A DNA stretch of 64,000 bases from Streptomyces sp. NBC_01224 (GCF_036002945.1 NZ_CP108529.1:8241001-8305000), one strand, 5' to 3'. Shown: positions 20,544 through 29,929, numbered from the stretch's first letter. Translations and numbers: made by a program. Notes: generated by a model from the sequence alone, not told the origin.

Positions 20544-22140
20544 ATGTCCCGACTCACTCGTCGTACCGTCCTCGGTGCCGGCCTCGCCGCCGCCGGCACC
20601 GGTCTGCTGACCGCCTGCTCCGGTTCCATGAGCGACATGGACCACCCCCCCCGTCGGGGGTGGCATGTCGTCGAGCGCCGACTTCCTCAGCCCGGACAGC
20701 AAGGAGGTCGCCGCGACCGAAGCACTCCGCAAGCCCGGCCCGGAACGGCGGTTCAAGCTGACCGCTGTCGAGACCCCGCTCGACCTCGGCGGAGGACGGA
20801 TCGTCCGGTCGTGGGCGTACGGGGACGACCTCCCCGGCAAGGAAGTCAGGGTCACCGCCGGCGACACCTTGACGCTCACCCTCGCGAACAACCTTCCCGA
20901 GGCCACCTCCGTCCACTGGCACGGACTCGCCCTGCGCAACGACATGGACGGTGTCCCCGGTCTCACTCAGCGCGACATCAAGCCGGGCGGTTCCTTCGAC
21001 TACCGCTTCGCGGTCTCCCACCCCGGCACCTACTGGTTCCATCCGCACTCCGGCGTTCAGCAGGACCGCGGCCTGTACGCCCCACTGATCGTCGAAGATC
21101 CCAGGGAACCGCTCAAGTACGACAAGGAGTGGGTGATCGTCCTCGACGACTGGGTCGATGGCGTCGACGGTTCCACTCCGGACGCCGTGCTTGCCGAGCT
21201 GAGCAGGGGCATGGGAGGCATGGACCACGGGGGATCAGGCGGCGTGGAGGGCCACGACATGTCGAATATGTCGATGACCACCCGGAAGTCCCCCTCGCCG
21301 AAGCCCTCTGGTCCCTCCCGGATGCTCATGGGCGCAACGAGCGACCTGCTCGGCGGCGACGCCGGAGACGTCGGGTACCCGCACTACCTGATCAACGGCC
21401 GGACGCCGGACAAGCCGCAGACCTTCACGGCCCGGCCCGGCGACCGGATCAGGCTCCGGATCATCAACGCCGGCGGCGACACCGCTTTCCGTATTGCCCT
21501 CGGCGGCCACAAACTCACCGTCACGCACACCGACGGCTATCCCGTCGAGCAGACGCAGGCCGACGCACTCCTGCTCGGCATGGGCGAACGCATCGACGCC
21601 GTTGTGACCGTAGGCGACGGCGCCTTCCCGCTCACCGCGCTCGCCGAGGGCAAAAGCCGCTCTGCCCTCGCCGTCCTGCGCACCGGCGGCGGCGCTGCGC
21701 CTACCGCCTCCGTACGCCCGAAGGAGCTCGACGGGAAGGTTGTCCACGGCGGTCAGCTGAAGGCAGCCGAGCCCGTACGGCTTGAGCCCGGGCGCCCGGA
21801 CCGGACGATCGAGTTCAAACTCACCGGCTCGATGATGAAGTACGACTGGGCCATCAACGGCAAGAAGTACGACCCCGCCCAGCGCTACACGGCTCGCTCC
21901 GGCGAGCGCGTACGACTGTCGTTCGTGAACAACACGACGATGTGGCACCCCATGCACCTGCATGGCCACACGTACGCGCTCGCCGACGGCGGCGCACGGA
22001 AGGACACCTCGATCGTGCTGCCGGGGAAGCGGCTCGACGTCGACTTCGACGCCGACAACCCCGGGCTGTGGATGATCCACTGCCACAACGTCTACCACGC
22101 CGAGTCAGGGATGATGACAGTCCTCGGCTACCTCAAGTAG
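20544..22140 (+). CDS. multicopper oxidase, frame broken at a C8 tract
   Basis: An exported multicopper oxidase (laccase/CueO-like) that likely oxidises Cu(I) or phenolics. All four copper-ligand motifs are present: SVHWHGLALRND, GTYWFHPHSG, HPMHLHGHTYAL and HCHNVYHAESGMM. The N-terminal twin-Arg/lipobox-like signal (MSRLTRRTVLGAG... LLTACSG) from 20544 is in a different frame from the body. The shift lies in a run of eight Cs at 20645-20652; seven Cs would give a continuous protein. Without correction only an ATG at 20665 (491 residues, no signal) is available. A hairpin follows at 22163. Confidence 0.85.
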
Positions 22141-22162
22141 ACCGGGACACCTACGGAGAACA

Positions 22163-22187
22163 GCCTGGCCGGGGCTCCTGGCCAGGC
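22163..22187 (+). terminator. Hairpin terminator after multicopper oxidase
   Basis: GCCTGGCC (22163-22170) pairs exactly with GGCCAGGC (22180-22187) around a 9-base loop, 22 bases after the stop codon. Confidence 0.65.
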
Positions 22188-22420
22188 CGTTCCTCACTCT
22201 GTCTCAGCCGACTGGCTGAGCCTCGTACATACTGGCCCGGCTCACCGCGGCCACCAGCGCGTCCGTGTCCACGGCCACGCTCTCCGCAAGCCATCACGCA
22301 TCAGGTCCGCCGCGCGCGGTGACCACGACCTCGTCGAGCTGGCCTGCCAGGATTTCGCTGTCCGGTACCTCATTCGAGATCGCACCGGTCACGCCTGCCG
22401 TCGGTAGTCAGCTGATGCGG

Positions 22421-22585
22421 TCAGCGGCCGGCCCCGAAACGACGGCGACGGAACTCCAGCACCGAATGGTCGGCGAGGTACGTCGCGCGACCAGGACGAG
22501 AGCGGGGACGTCGCCCAGGAGCCGGGCGAGCGTAGCCACGACGCTGAGGACGGCGATGGCGGCGCCGATACCCGAGAAGGCCGTG
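22421..22585 (-). pseudogene. Membrane-protein C-terminal fragment
   Basis: On the minus strand AFSGIGAAIAVLSVVATLARLLGDVPALVLVARR gives a clear transmembrane segment and a basic tail (frame then shifts to YLADHSVLEFRRRRFG). No start is present; upstream the sequence enters the 21-bp inverted repeat. Family unknown. Confidence 0.35.
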
Positions 22586-22635
22586 GCCGCCGCCCGCGCG
22601 GAGCGGGACAGAGGTCACGGCCTTCTCGGGTATCG
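22564..22635. repeat. 21-bp perfect inverted repeat with 30-base spacer
   Basis: ccgatacccgagaaggccgt (22564-22583, plus g) is repeated exactly in inverse orientation at 22615-22635. The left arm overlaps coding sequence of the membrane-protein fragment, so the right arm looks like a small inverted duplication rather than an ordinary terminator. Confidence 0.7.
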
Positions 22636-22696
22636 GTGTGTCCGGCCAGCAGCGTGTGTGCGCGACGCAGACGGTCAGAGCGCTGTACGCGGCGCT

Positions 22697-23970
22697 TCAC
22701 GCGGCCTTGGACAAGGTGGACCGGTCCTTGCTGGGTGCGTGCCGGGCGAGTGTCGCGGGTGCGGTCGTCACTTCTCGTCCGTCGTGGCGCGGCCACAGGA
22801 GGAGAGCACCTGTCGCTCCCGCTCCGGCGAGGACCGCGAGGACGGACCAGGCGAGGGTGAAGCCGGCGCTCGTGCCGAGCCATCCCGCGATGGGATAGGC
22901 GATCAGCCAGGCCAGGTGCGACAGGGAGAACTGGGCCGCGAACACCTCGGGGATCGCGTTCCGGCCGACGGAGGCGCGCAGGATCTTGCCTGTCGGGGTG
23001 ATGATCAGCGCCATGCCGATGCCGATCACGGTCCAGATGATCGCCGTACCGGTCCATGCGGTGAGGCCGGCCGCGATGAGCGTCACCGCGGCGGTCGTGC
23101 CGCCGACCAGGACTCCGGCGCCGGTCATCATGACGGTGCGGGCGGCGATCCGGTCGAGAACGCGGGGCAGGACGAGGGCGGCCAGGAGGGTTCCGGTGCC
23201 GGAGGCGGCGAGCATCCAGGCGACGTCCGACTGCGAGCCGCCGAGCACGTCACGGATGTAATTGACGGTGTTGACGACGACGATCGAGCCGGCGGCCGCG
23301 ACCGTGAGGTTGAGCGCCATGATGCCGCGCAGTCGCGGCGATCGGAGGAAGGTTCTGATGCCTGCTGCCGCCTTGTCCCACGCCTTGGTGTGGGTGCTGG
23401 GGCGGGCGTCGGGGATGCGCGTCGACAGGACGAGCAGCGCGGAGACGAGGAATCCGGCGGACGTTCCCAGGAACAGTCGGTCGAAGGTCATGAACGTCAG
23501 GGCGACGGCGGCCAGCACGGGGCTGAGCAGACTCTCCATGGTGGAGGCGACCTGGGAGGCGGACAGCGCACGCGTGTAGTCGGACTCGTCGGTGACGATG
23601 TCGGGGATGACGGCCTGGAACGTCGGGGTGAATGCCGCGGAGGCGGTCTGGAGCAGGCCGATCAGGACGTAGATGTGCCAGACCTCGGTGACCAGCGGCA
23701 GTGCCAGAACCACCGCACCGCGGACCACGTCGAGGAGGACCAGGAGAGTTCTCCTGGGGACCCGGTCGACGTATGCGGCAGCCAGCGGGGCTATGACCAC
23801 GTACATGACCATTTTGATGGTCAGGGCGGTGCCGAGGACATGCCGGCGCGCGGTCCGGCGAGGTCGTAGGCGAGCAGCCCGAGGGCCACTGTGGTCAGCC
23901 CGGTACCGAACAGGGCGATGACCTGGGCACCGAACAAGTGGCGGTAGTCGCGGATGGCGAACAGGCGCAT
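22697..23970 (-). pseudogene. MFS transporter, frameshifted near N-terminus
   Basis: A 12-helix major-facilitator exporter of about 420 residues. The start (MRLFAIRDYRHLFGAQVIAL, ATG at 23970 with GGAAGG upstream) lies in one frame to about AYDLAGPRAG. The rest (VLGTALTIKMVMYVVIAPLAA... YVDRVPRRTLLV... to 22697) is in another, with the shift near 23840. All later helices are intact. The substrate is unknown; neighbours suggest metal or drug export. If the shift is real the protein is inactive. Confidence 0.75.
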
Positions 23971-24051
23971 GGCGGGTTCCTTCCGTGTCCATGCGGCGGG
24001 GCGCGGCCCCGGGGTGGAGGCCATGTCCCGCGTGTACAGGCGGGGTTGTCT

Positions 24052-24582
24052 TTACTCACCGGTGTCGCTCCCCGGTGTGAGGCCGGCGAGGAGGTTGAAG
24101 GCGCCGGTGAGGATGTTGAGTGCGACGACGCCGACGACATCGGCTATCGCGCGGTCGCTGTAGCCGTGCTCGCGCAGCGCGGTGACCTGTTCGTCGGTGA
24201 TCGACGTCGGCTCGCGATGGATCTGGAGGGCGAGAGCGATGATCGCCGCGATCGCGGGATCGACCGAGGTGCCTGCGTGGGCTCGCTCGATCTCTTCCTC
24301 GTCCACTCCCGAGGCGCGGGCGCCACTGACGTGCGCGTCGAGGCACAGCCTGCAGCCCTGCAGGACCTGGATGGCGATCGAGATCCGTTCGCTGATCCTG
24401 CGGTCGAGCTTGGCTCGCCCCATGGCCCGGCTGAGCTGGAGGTAGCCGCCCAGTACGGCCGGCGAGTGCGCCATCGTGGAGACCATGTCACCGATCCGGC
24501 CATGGCGTGAGACCAGGTCGGCGAGGAGGTCACGCGAGGCGCCGACCGCCGTGTCGGGCGTGAGTCGGGTCAGGCGTGGCAT
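24052..24582 (-). CDS. carboxymuconolactone decarboxylase/AhpD-like protein
   Basis: A 176-residue all-helical protein with the AhpD-type redox motif GCRLCLDAHVSGA (CxxC then His), as in alkylhydroperoxidase-like proteins. It may reduce peroxides using the Cys pair. Complete, with a clean ATG and GGAAGGAGC upstream. Same strand as the MFS gene 80 bases downstream. Confidence 0.88.
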   Translation of the reverse strand: MPRLTRLTPDTAVGASRDLLADLVSRHGRIGDMVSTMAHSPAVLGGYLQLSRAMGRAKLDRRISERISIAIQVLQGCRLCLDAHVSGARASGVDEEEIERAHAGTSVDPAIAAIIALALQIHREPTSITDEQVTALREHGYSDRAIADVVGVVALNILTGAFNLLAGLTPGSDTGE

Positions 24583-24690
24583 GACGCTCCTTCCGATGTC
24601 GGGGATGTGACGGGACGGTGGGGCGCGACGGGTCGAGCGCCCCTTGGCCGCGTCGTGTGCCGCGGCAGCTGATCGGTGGCGTTCATCCGG

Positions 24691-25551
24691 TCAGTGGTGG
24701 CCGTGGTGGCCGTGGGGGCCGTGGTGGTGGCTCGCGTGCTCGGGGGCGGCCAGGGGTGCCGCGTCCGGACGGGGGGTGGCCGCGGTGGTCCGTACGGTGA
24801 ACTCGGCTGTCCGGACGACATCGTTGTGCTGAAAGTCCAGGTACAGGCGGTAGGTGCCGGCCGAAGGCGCGACGGCCATGAAGGCGATCTCGGGTCCCGG
24901 TGCGGTGGTGCCGTCACCGGGTTCGCCCTCCGGGTGGACGTGGAGGTAGCCCAGGTCGCCGACCCGCAGGGCCACCAGGTGTCCGTACGCGGCCAGGTAG
25001 GGCTGCAGGTCGGTGACGGGGCGGTTGTTCCGGCTGACGGTGAGGGTCAGTTCGCTCGCCTCGCCGGGCAGGAGTTCGCCGTCGAGCACGACGGTGTACT
25101 CGCCGATCTGCGCGATCCCTGTGGCCTCGGGAAGCGGCCGCGGGTCGTACGGTCCGGCGACCGCGAGGTCGATCCCCAGCGTCATGGTCCCGTCGTGGCC
25201 GGCCGGGTGGATGTCCGTGAAAAACCTCCAGTCTCCCGGTTCCAGGGCCAGTTCGACGCTCCAGGCGCCCTTCCCGTCCATCACGGGGTGCACGTGCTGG
25301 AACCCGGCCGTGTCGCGCCGGACGGCGATGAAGTGCAGTTCCTTCTCGTGTTCCGGTATGAACTCGGTCACCGGCTGCCCGTCGGGGCCGATCACCCGGA
25401 AGCTGATCGGCTGCACGCCGCCGGTGAGGATCGTCGAGTCGAGTTCGAGGGTGTACCCGTTCTCGGAGACCGACAGCCCACCGGGCCAGGCTCCGCCGTG
25501 GCCACCGTGGTGGCCGTGGTTGGCCTGGTCGTGGCCGGAGTGATTCCTCAT
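24691..25551 (-). CDS. His-rich copper-responsive protein
   Basis: A 286-residue protein with His-rich ends (NHSGHDQANHGHHGGHGG and ASHHHGPHGHHGHH) flanking two Ig-like beta domains (FRVIGPDGQPVTEF... FQHVHPVMDGKGAW; AYGHLVALRVGDLGYLHVHPEG). The paired H-x-H patterns are suited to binding Cu or Ag. There is no signal peptide or membrane helix. GGAG precedes the ATG. The promoter region holds a CsoR-type operator (25615-25631), so it is probably induced by copper. I infer copper buffering or sequestration. Confidence 0.75.
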   Translation of the reverse strand: MRNHSGHDQANHGHHGGHGGAWPGGLSVSENGYTLELDSTILTGGVQPISFRVIGPDGQPVTEFIPEHEKELHFIAVRRDTAGFQHVHPVMDGKGAWSVELALEPGDWRFFTDIHPAGHDGTMTLGIDLAVAGPYDPRPLPEATGIAQIGEYTVVLDGELLPGEASELTLTVSRNNRPVTDLQPYLAAYGHLVALRVGDLGYLHVHPEGEPGDGTTAPGPEIAFMAVAPSAGTYRLYLDFQHNDVVRTAEFTVRTTAATPRPDAAPLAAPEHASHHHGPHGHHGHH

Positions 25552-25603
25552 GGCGTCTCCATTGGTGTGATGCGCCTTCTGGCGTCGTCCGTTCAGGACA
25601 ACG

Positions 25604-25631
25604 ATCATAACCATATACCCCCGGGGGGTAT
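25604..25631 (-). promoter_or_regulatory. Promoter -10 with CsoR-type copper operator
   Basis: The near-perfect palindrome ATACCCCCGGGGGGTAT at 25615-25631 matches the G-tract operator of the copper repressor CsoR. On the minus strand a TATGAT -10 box occupies 25604-25609, so the operator sits in the promoter spacer, where repressor binding would block polymerase until Cu(I) is bound. It lies 53 bases upstream of the His-rich gene. Confidence 0.7.
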
Positions 25632-25639
25632 TCCGGGAG

Positions 25640-26070
25640 CCTCGAGGTTGAAATCTTGCGAGAGGGCTTACCGAAGTGGATCCACCGGGTGGAGTCACCC
25701 GCCTGCTGGCACCGTGGCGCCGGTGTGTCGGCATGGCTGCCCCGGCGGTGGCTGCCGCGGCCGGACGGCGTGAACGGGTCAGTGCATCTGCCGACGTGCG
25801 GCAGGGGAACTGGCGCCACCTGCGCGCACGAGGGCACACGCGTCCGTGCAGGACGGGCGAGGACTGTTCTGCTGTGCGAGGTGGGACGCCAGAGCCTGCA
25901 GTGCGGCGGTGGCTGTCATCCTGAGAGGGGATGGCCGGCTATCCGGTATACCGTGCTGGTCCATGACAGTGTGACCATGGAGGACCTCCTCGTGGGTCAC
26001 TGGCCGGATTTTCTGGTGGTAGCGGGCACTGGGTGGCCCGCCGGACCTGGGAATTAGCGTCCGGCGGGCC
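25640..26070. other. Intergenic stretch without recognisable gene
   Basis: I find no frame with convincing protein character, start and ribosome site here. A 60-residue minus-strand frame (from an ATG near 25963) shows no domain. Confidence 0.3.
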
Positions 26071-26074
26071 GCCC

Positions 26075-26360
26075 GGCTGCAGTGTTCTGGATCCACGCCA
26101 CGGCCGGTTCAAGCCGAACAGGGGCAAGCGGCTCGGCCTCGCCCCGACGGTCGCGATGCCCGCGGAACAGGTTGGACTTGATGGTGCCCAGCGTCTTGCG
26201 GGCCAGGCGGATGGGTCGGCGGCGGCGTGCACGTCGCCGCGGACGGGTGAGGTCGCCGGCCTCGATGGCGGCGTCGGTGCCGGCGCCCATGGCAAGGCCG
26301 AGGCCGGCCTGGGCGAGTGCGGCGGCGTTGACACCGTTGCCGGCTGTGGCGAGCGAACGG
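26075..26360 (-). pseudogene. Copper-translocating P1B ATPase remnant
   Basis: Across shifting minus-strand frames one reads GRSLATAGNGVNAAALAQAGLGLAMGAGTDAAIEAGDLT, RGDVHAAAD and IRLARKTLGTIKSNLF, the region around the hinge motif and the seventh helix of CopA-type ATPases. The invariant GDGVND has become GNGVNA and at least two frameshifts are present. Only the last part of the P domain remains. It indicates this island once carried a copper exporter. Confidence 0.65.
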
Positions 26361-26495
26361 CCTTCGCCCTACGGCCTCTCCGTGATTCGGTCCGTGCTCA
26401 GCAACGTGCCCACCGAGGCCCCTCCTTCTCGCGGGGTGTCCGGCTGCTGCGGCCCGATTCACGTGCTCGGTCTGGGCGTTCACGTCGTGCTGCAT

Positions 26496-26819
26496 ATGCG
26501 CCACGGTACGGGCGCGCCATGCCGTGAATACGCCAGCGCCCTGGACCTGGCCACCGCCGCATGCGCCGTACATCCGGCCCGGTGCCACCACCGCAGCCCC
26601 GCAGGACTGATCCGTTCCCTCCACCGCACTGCCCCCGTCCTGCTGGCCGCCGGCCTGCTCCCCGTTCCCGCCCTCCTGGCCAACGACGCGCCCGCCGCGG
26701 CCTGGGGTCTGTGGGGCGCCACCACCATCGCCGCCGCCCTGGTCTACGCCGTCGGCGACACCCTCCGTGACGTGCCGCCTCGCACGTGGGAGGCGGCCCA
26801 GGCCGGGAGGCGGCCTTGA
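26496..26819 (+). CDS. small membrane protein
   Basis: A 107-residue product with two hydrophobic helices (APVLLAAGLLPVPALLAN and AAAWGLWGATTIAAALVYAVG). The ATG at 26496 has no clear ribosome site, so the start is uncertain. Two further small ORFs follow closely on the same strand. The set resembles small spread (Spd) proteins of Streptomyces conjugative elements, but no transfer ATPase or integrase is visible, so this is only suggestive. Confidence 0.4.
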   Translation: MRHGTGAPCREYASALDLATAACAVHPARCHHRSPAGLIRSLHRTAPVLLAAGLLPVPALLANDAPAAAWGLWGATTIAAALVYAVGDTLRDVPPRTWEAAQAGRRP

Positions 26820-26837
26820 GCGCCCACAAAGAGACTG

Positions 26838-26981
26838 ATGAGAGGGACAGGCCCGCGGCGCTGGGTCCCGCAGTCGCGGCGCCGCCGCTGGCAGGAGCGC
26901 AAACTCGCCATGGGCGCCGCGCCGCTTCTCCTGCTCGCGATCACCATCAAGGTGTGGATCAACAACCCGAAAGGGCACTGA
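26838..26981 (+). CDS. very small single-helix membrane protein
   Basis: A 47-codon ORF: a strongly basic N-terminus (PRRWVPQSRRRRWQERK), one transmembrane helix (MGAAPLLLLAITIKVWI) and a short tail. The stop overlaps the next start (TGATG), implying coupled translation, which supports its being a real gene. Confidence 0.5.
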   Translation: MRGTGPRRWVPQSRRRRWQERKLAMGAAPLLLLAITIKVWINNPKGH

Positions 26982-27241
26982 TGCACGGGGCCGACCGGGT
27001 CGAAGTCCGGCGCGCCCGGCGCTGGTTCTGGACGCTGACCGGATGGCCGTCCTGGCAATGGGCACGCCGCGCTGCCGCCAGCCCCGCTACCGGCCTGCTC
27101 GTCGGCGCCAGCGCCCCGCTCCTGGCCGCCTCCAGTATCCAAGCCGCACGGATCTGGCTGGTCCTGACGGGGCCGCCCCGGCCGGTGCGCCGACTGCTCG
27201 CCCGGCGTACCCCACACCAGGGGCGGCGCCACGACCAGTGA
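26981..27241 (+). CDS. small membrane protein, coupled to upstream ORF
   Basis: An 86-residue product: Arg/Trp-rich start (RRARRWFWTLTGWPSWQWARR), one or two hydrophobic segments (ATGLLVGASAPLLAASSI, IWLVLTG) and a basic tail. The ATG shares a base with the preceding stop. Its composition and gene order recall plasmid-spread membrane proteins of actinomycete mobile elements; family not certain. Confidence 0.5.
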   Translation: MHGADRVEVRRARRWFWTLTGWPSWQWARRAAASPATGLLVGASAPLLAASSIQAARIWLVLTGPPRPVRRLLARRTPHQGRRHDQ

Positions 27242-27383
27242 ACCCAGTTGGCTTTATCGAGCAGTTGTGGGTTCTTGCACACATTCCGTTTGCGCCGTGA
27301 GGCGCTGTTGGTTCGAGTGGAGGTGGAAGACCTGCACCAACCCGCTTTCGCAGCAGCCGGGTTGAAGCTGAGGGCTGCCTGAG

Positions 27384-27560
27384 TCACGGAAGGCAGACCT
27401 CCAGGCACGCCTCCAGAGAGACGGCGTCCGTGCGAACCAGGAGATCATCCCGAAACGGAGCCCCGCTCGCGACGAAGGTCCAGGGCTTCGTCGCATCGCG
27501 CATGCGCTCGGCATCGACCTTGAACAACACCGTCACACCCTGCTCTGCCAACGACTCCAT
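27384..27560 (-). CDS. 58-residue hypothetical protein
   Basis: A compact ORF beginning MESLAEQGVTVLFKVDAERM, then PWTFVASGAPFRDDLLVRTD and ending LEACLEVCLP. Alternating strands and helices give it the look of a small folded domain. A GGGGG tract lies about 12 bases before the ATG. No family is recognised and neighbours give no clue. Confidence 0.45.
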   Translation of the reverse strand: MESLAEQGVTVLFKVDAERMRDATKPWTFVASGAPFRDDLLVRTDAVSLEACLEVCLP

Positions 27561-27747
27561 GACCCGCGCCCACCCCCTGCCTGAAATTGAACAGCCAGAA
27601 GGCTACATCGGCCTCTCACGACCCCGGCTTGACCGCTCAGCCTCGTGAGGTGTCTACCGCCTACCGCCTCGCCAGCACCCGAGCACGAGCCGAAGAGCCC
27701 GCGAAAGCCAGCTGACCTCTGACTGCAAGCTCACCAGCCGAGCAGGT

Positions 27748-28392
27748 TCAGCGAGTGCGGCGCAGGACGGCCCAACTGCCCCAGCCGGCGTCGGCCTCAA
27801 CGGCCTGCCAATTTCCAGGCAGGGCGGCGGCGACGTCTGCTGCGGGCAGGTGCAGCGGACCGTCCTCGCCAAGTTGGTTGATCCACAGCAACACGCCATC
27901 GGGAGCGAGTACACGGACGGTCTCGGCGGGAAACAGCAGCATGTCAATCGCGGCCACGGCTGAGACTTGGGCATCTGCCAGCGGGAGGGCGGTGGCGTCG
28001 GCACGCACACGGGCCGGTGAGCGCCCGACAGCTTCGTGCAACATCTGCTCGGAAAGGTCGACGCTGATCACACGAGGGAACACGCTGAGGAGCAGTTGGG
28101 TGAACAGGCCCGTTCCGGATCCGAGCTCCAGGCAAGCGCCATGAGGGAAAGGGCCGCCGCGGTCAAGGGCATCGTGCAGTGGCTCGTCTCGGCCGGTGGC
28201 ATGAGCGTCCCACTCGGCGGCCAGCTGATCGAACTGGGCGGCGATGAATCGGGCCGTCTCACCGTCCCAGGAGCGGTGACCAGCAACCAAGTCACGCGCA
28301 AAGGTCCGGAAGACGTCAGCCGTCCCCGCTGGCGGGAGCGGCTTACCATCCGCGCTTGGCCAAATTCGGGGCAACGAAACAGGCATGGGCAC
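27748..28392 (-). CDS. class I SAM-dependent methyltransferase
   Basis: A 214-residue methyltransferase: motif I ACLELGSGTGLFTQLLL, acidic loop VISVDLSEQM, and AVAAIDMLLFPAETVRVLAPDGVLLWIN for motifs IV-V. The N-terminal helices (FIAAQFDQLAAEWDAHA) are typical of small-molecule methyltransferases. I keep the GTG at 28392; an ATG two codons later is equally good. Substrate unknown and no operon partner. Confidence 0.85.
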   Translation of the reverse strand: MPMPVSLPRIWPSADGKPLPPAGTADVFRTFARDLVAGHRSWDGETARFIAAQFDQLAAEWDAHATGRDEPLHDALDRGGPFPHGACLELGSGTGLFTQLLLSVFPRVISVDLSEQMLHEAVGRSPARVRADATALPLADAQVSAVAAIDMLLFPAETVRVLAPDGVLLWINQLGEDGPLHLPAADVAAALPGNWQAVEADAGWGSWAVLRRTR

Positions 28393-28726
28393 ATCTCAAC
28401 AGATCGGCACCCCAGGACGGAACCGCCCTGGGGTGGACAAGCAAGTACACCCCAGGGTGGAGGCTCAGGCTCAGCCCAAGGCGGTCAACGGCAACACACA
28501 CGGCTGGCCGTGCCGCATTCGTGACCGCGAAGTGCCGTCATCTCTCGTCGAGATTCAGGAGACGTTTGATCACCAACTGCCTCCGAAATCCACCGACAAT
28601 CGCTGTTCTTAGCGATAAACGAAGCCAACCAGTTCGCCACCGCTCACCTCGCCCCGGAGATTTACCAGGCGAGGGGTGCCGCGCGGTGTGGAGCTGAACT
28701 GCCCCATTGCTCGCGTGTGCTGGCGG
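28393..28726. other. Intergenic region with a hairpin
   Basis: No convincing gene. A 7-bp hairpin (CCTCGCC 28647-28653, GGCGAGG 28668-28674) lies downstream of the NlpC/P60 gene on the minus strand and may be its terminator. Confidence 0.4.
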
Positions 28727-29764
28727 TCAGATCCGTACGCCCCACATGAACGGCATTCCACTCCGTGCGATCGACTCGTAGCGCACCTGGGCGCCCGGCT
28801 TCGGAGCGTGCAAGATCTGTCCGTTGCCGGCGTAGAACCCCACGTGGCTGAGGTCTGTCCGCATGATGATGAGGTCACCCGGCTTGAGTGCGCTCAGTGA
28901 ATTGATGCGCGTACCGACGTTGGCCTGAGCCTGCGAGGTACGGGGGATGGACACCCCTGCCTGGTTGAACGCCCAGGACGTCAGACCGCTGCAGTCGAAA
29001 GAGCTGGGTCCTGAAGCACCCCATACATAGGGAAGGCCGACCCGGCTCTTGGCGGCGCTGAACGCCGCTGCGGCACGCTGTGACGCACTGGCCTCGTTGC
29101 CGAGTTGCACCCGCTCACTGGACCGGTTCGCCCGCTCCTCCTTCTCTGCAATCCTGGCCCGTTCCTCCGCCGTCAGAGTATTGAGGAGCTTCTGGGCCTG
29201 CGCCAGCTTGCCCTGGATCTCCTTCTTCCTGTCACCCAGCCCCTTGCGGACACTTTGCAGGTCCTGGAGCTTCTCCGTAGCCTCGCTCCGCTGCTGCTGG
29301 AGACCGCGCTGCTGCGACTCGTACTGCTGAAGCGCGGCGACCTGCTGCACACTCAGGCGATCCATCGCGGACGCCTTGTCGAGGAAACCGTCGGGGTCCG
29401 AAGAAAGCAACAACTGAACCGAGGGGGCAAGCCCCCCGCTGCGATACTGAGCCGCCGCTATGGAACCTATCTGGTTCCGGAGGCCGTTCAGACCACTCTG
29501 CTTACGAGCAGCAGTTTCCTGAAGGTCCTTGACCTCCTTCTCCAACTTGCCGGCGGTCTCCTTGGCCCCGTTGTACTTCTCGGTGGCCTGCGTTGCTTCC
29601 TCATAGAGACGGTCGACTTGGGCCTGCACACCCTTTTTACTCGGATCCGGAAGCGGGTCAGCCGAAGCCGACTGCGCCGACAACGCAACGGCCGCCGCAG
29701 CGGTCGCGGTGAGCACGGTCACATAGGTCTGGCCGGGCTGCTTAGGGCGACGATGGGACGCCAC
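28727..29764 (-). CDS. NlpC/P60 cell-wall endopeptidase with coiled-coil
   Basis: A 345-residue exported peptidoglycan hydrolase. A signal peptide (VTVLTATAAAAVALSAQSASA) is followed by a long coiled coil (about residues 40-215), then a P60 papain-like domain with the catalytic Cys in SSFDCSGLTSWAF, His in LSHVGFYAGNG and a final His in ILHAPKPG. It should cleave the D-Glu to meso-DAP stem-peptide bond. The GTG at 29764 follows AAGGAG. Transcription probably starts at the promoter at 29899-29928, giving a structured leader of about 130 bases. Confidence 0.9.
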   Translation of the reverse strand: MASHRRPKQPGQTYVTVLTATAAAAVALSAQSASADPLPDPSKKGVQAQVDRLYEEATQATEKYNGAKETAGKLEKEVKDLQETAARKQSGLNGLRNQIGSIAAAQYRSGGLAPSVQLLLSSDPDGFLDKASAMDRLSVQQVAALQQYESQQRGLQQQRSEATEKLQDLQSVRKGLGDRKKEIQGKLAQAQKLLNTLTAEERARIAEKEERANRSSERVQLGNEASASQRAAAAFSAAKSRVGLPYVWGASGPSSFDCSGLTSWAFNQAGVSIPRTSQAQANVGTRINSLSALKPGDLIIMRTDLSHVGFYAGNGQILHAPKPGAQVRYESIARSGMPFMWGVRI

Positions 29765-29898
29765 TGAGGCGAACTCCTTCTTCCTCGGCCGCCCGCCAGG
29801 ACCACTCCGGTATCCCAGCTCCGTCCGCACGGCACGGATGCGGCGAATCCTTCGCCGCCACCCCCAACGGGCGATCGACAGTTCGAAGGACCGAGCTG

Positions 29899-29928
29899 AG
29901 ACTAAACTCCTTAGTGGATAAGTTTCAA
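29899..29928 (-). promoter_or_regulatory. Sigma-70-type promoter of NlpC/P60 gene
   Basis: On the minus strand TTGAAA (29923-29928) and TAGTCT (29899-29904) are separated by 18 bases. An inverted repeat ACTAA-GGAGT-TTAGT (29901-29915) overlaps the -10 and could be an operator. The leader downstream forms a strong hairpin (GCGGCGAA/TTCGCCGC). Confidence 0.55.
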
Positions 29929-29929
29929 C

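Noticed and set aside
20665..22140. Multicopper oxidase starting at the internal ATG
   Set aside because: It would lack the export signal that is plainly encoded just upstream in the neighbouring frame; the ATG has no ribosome site.
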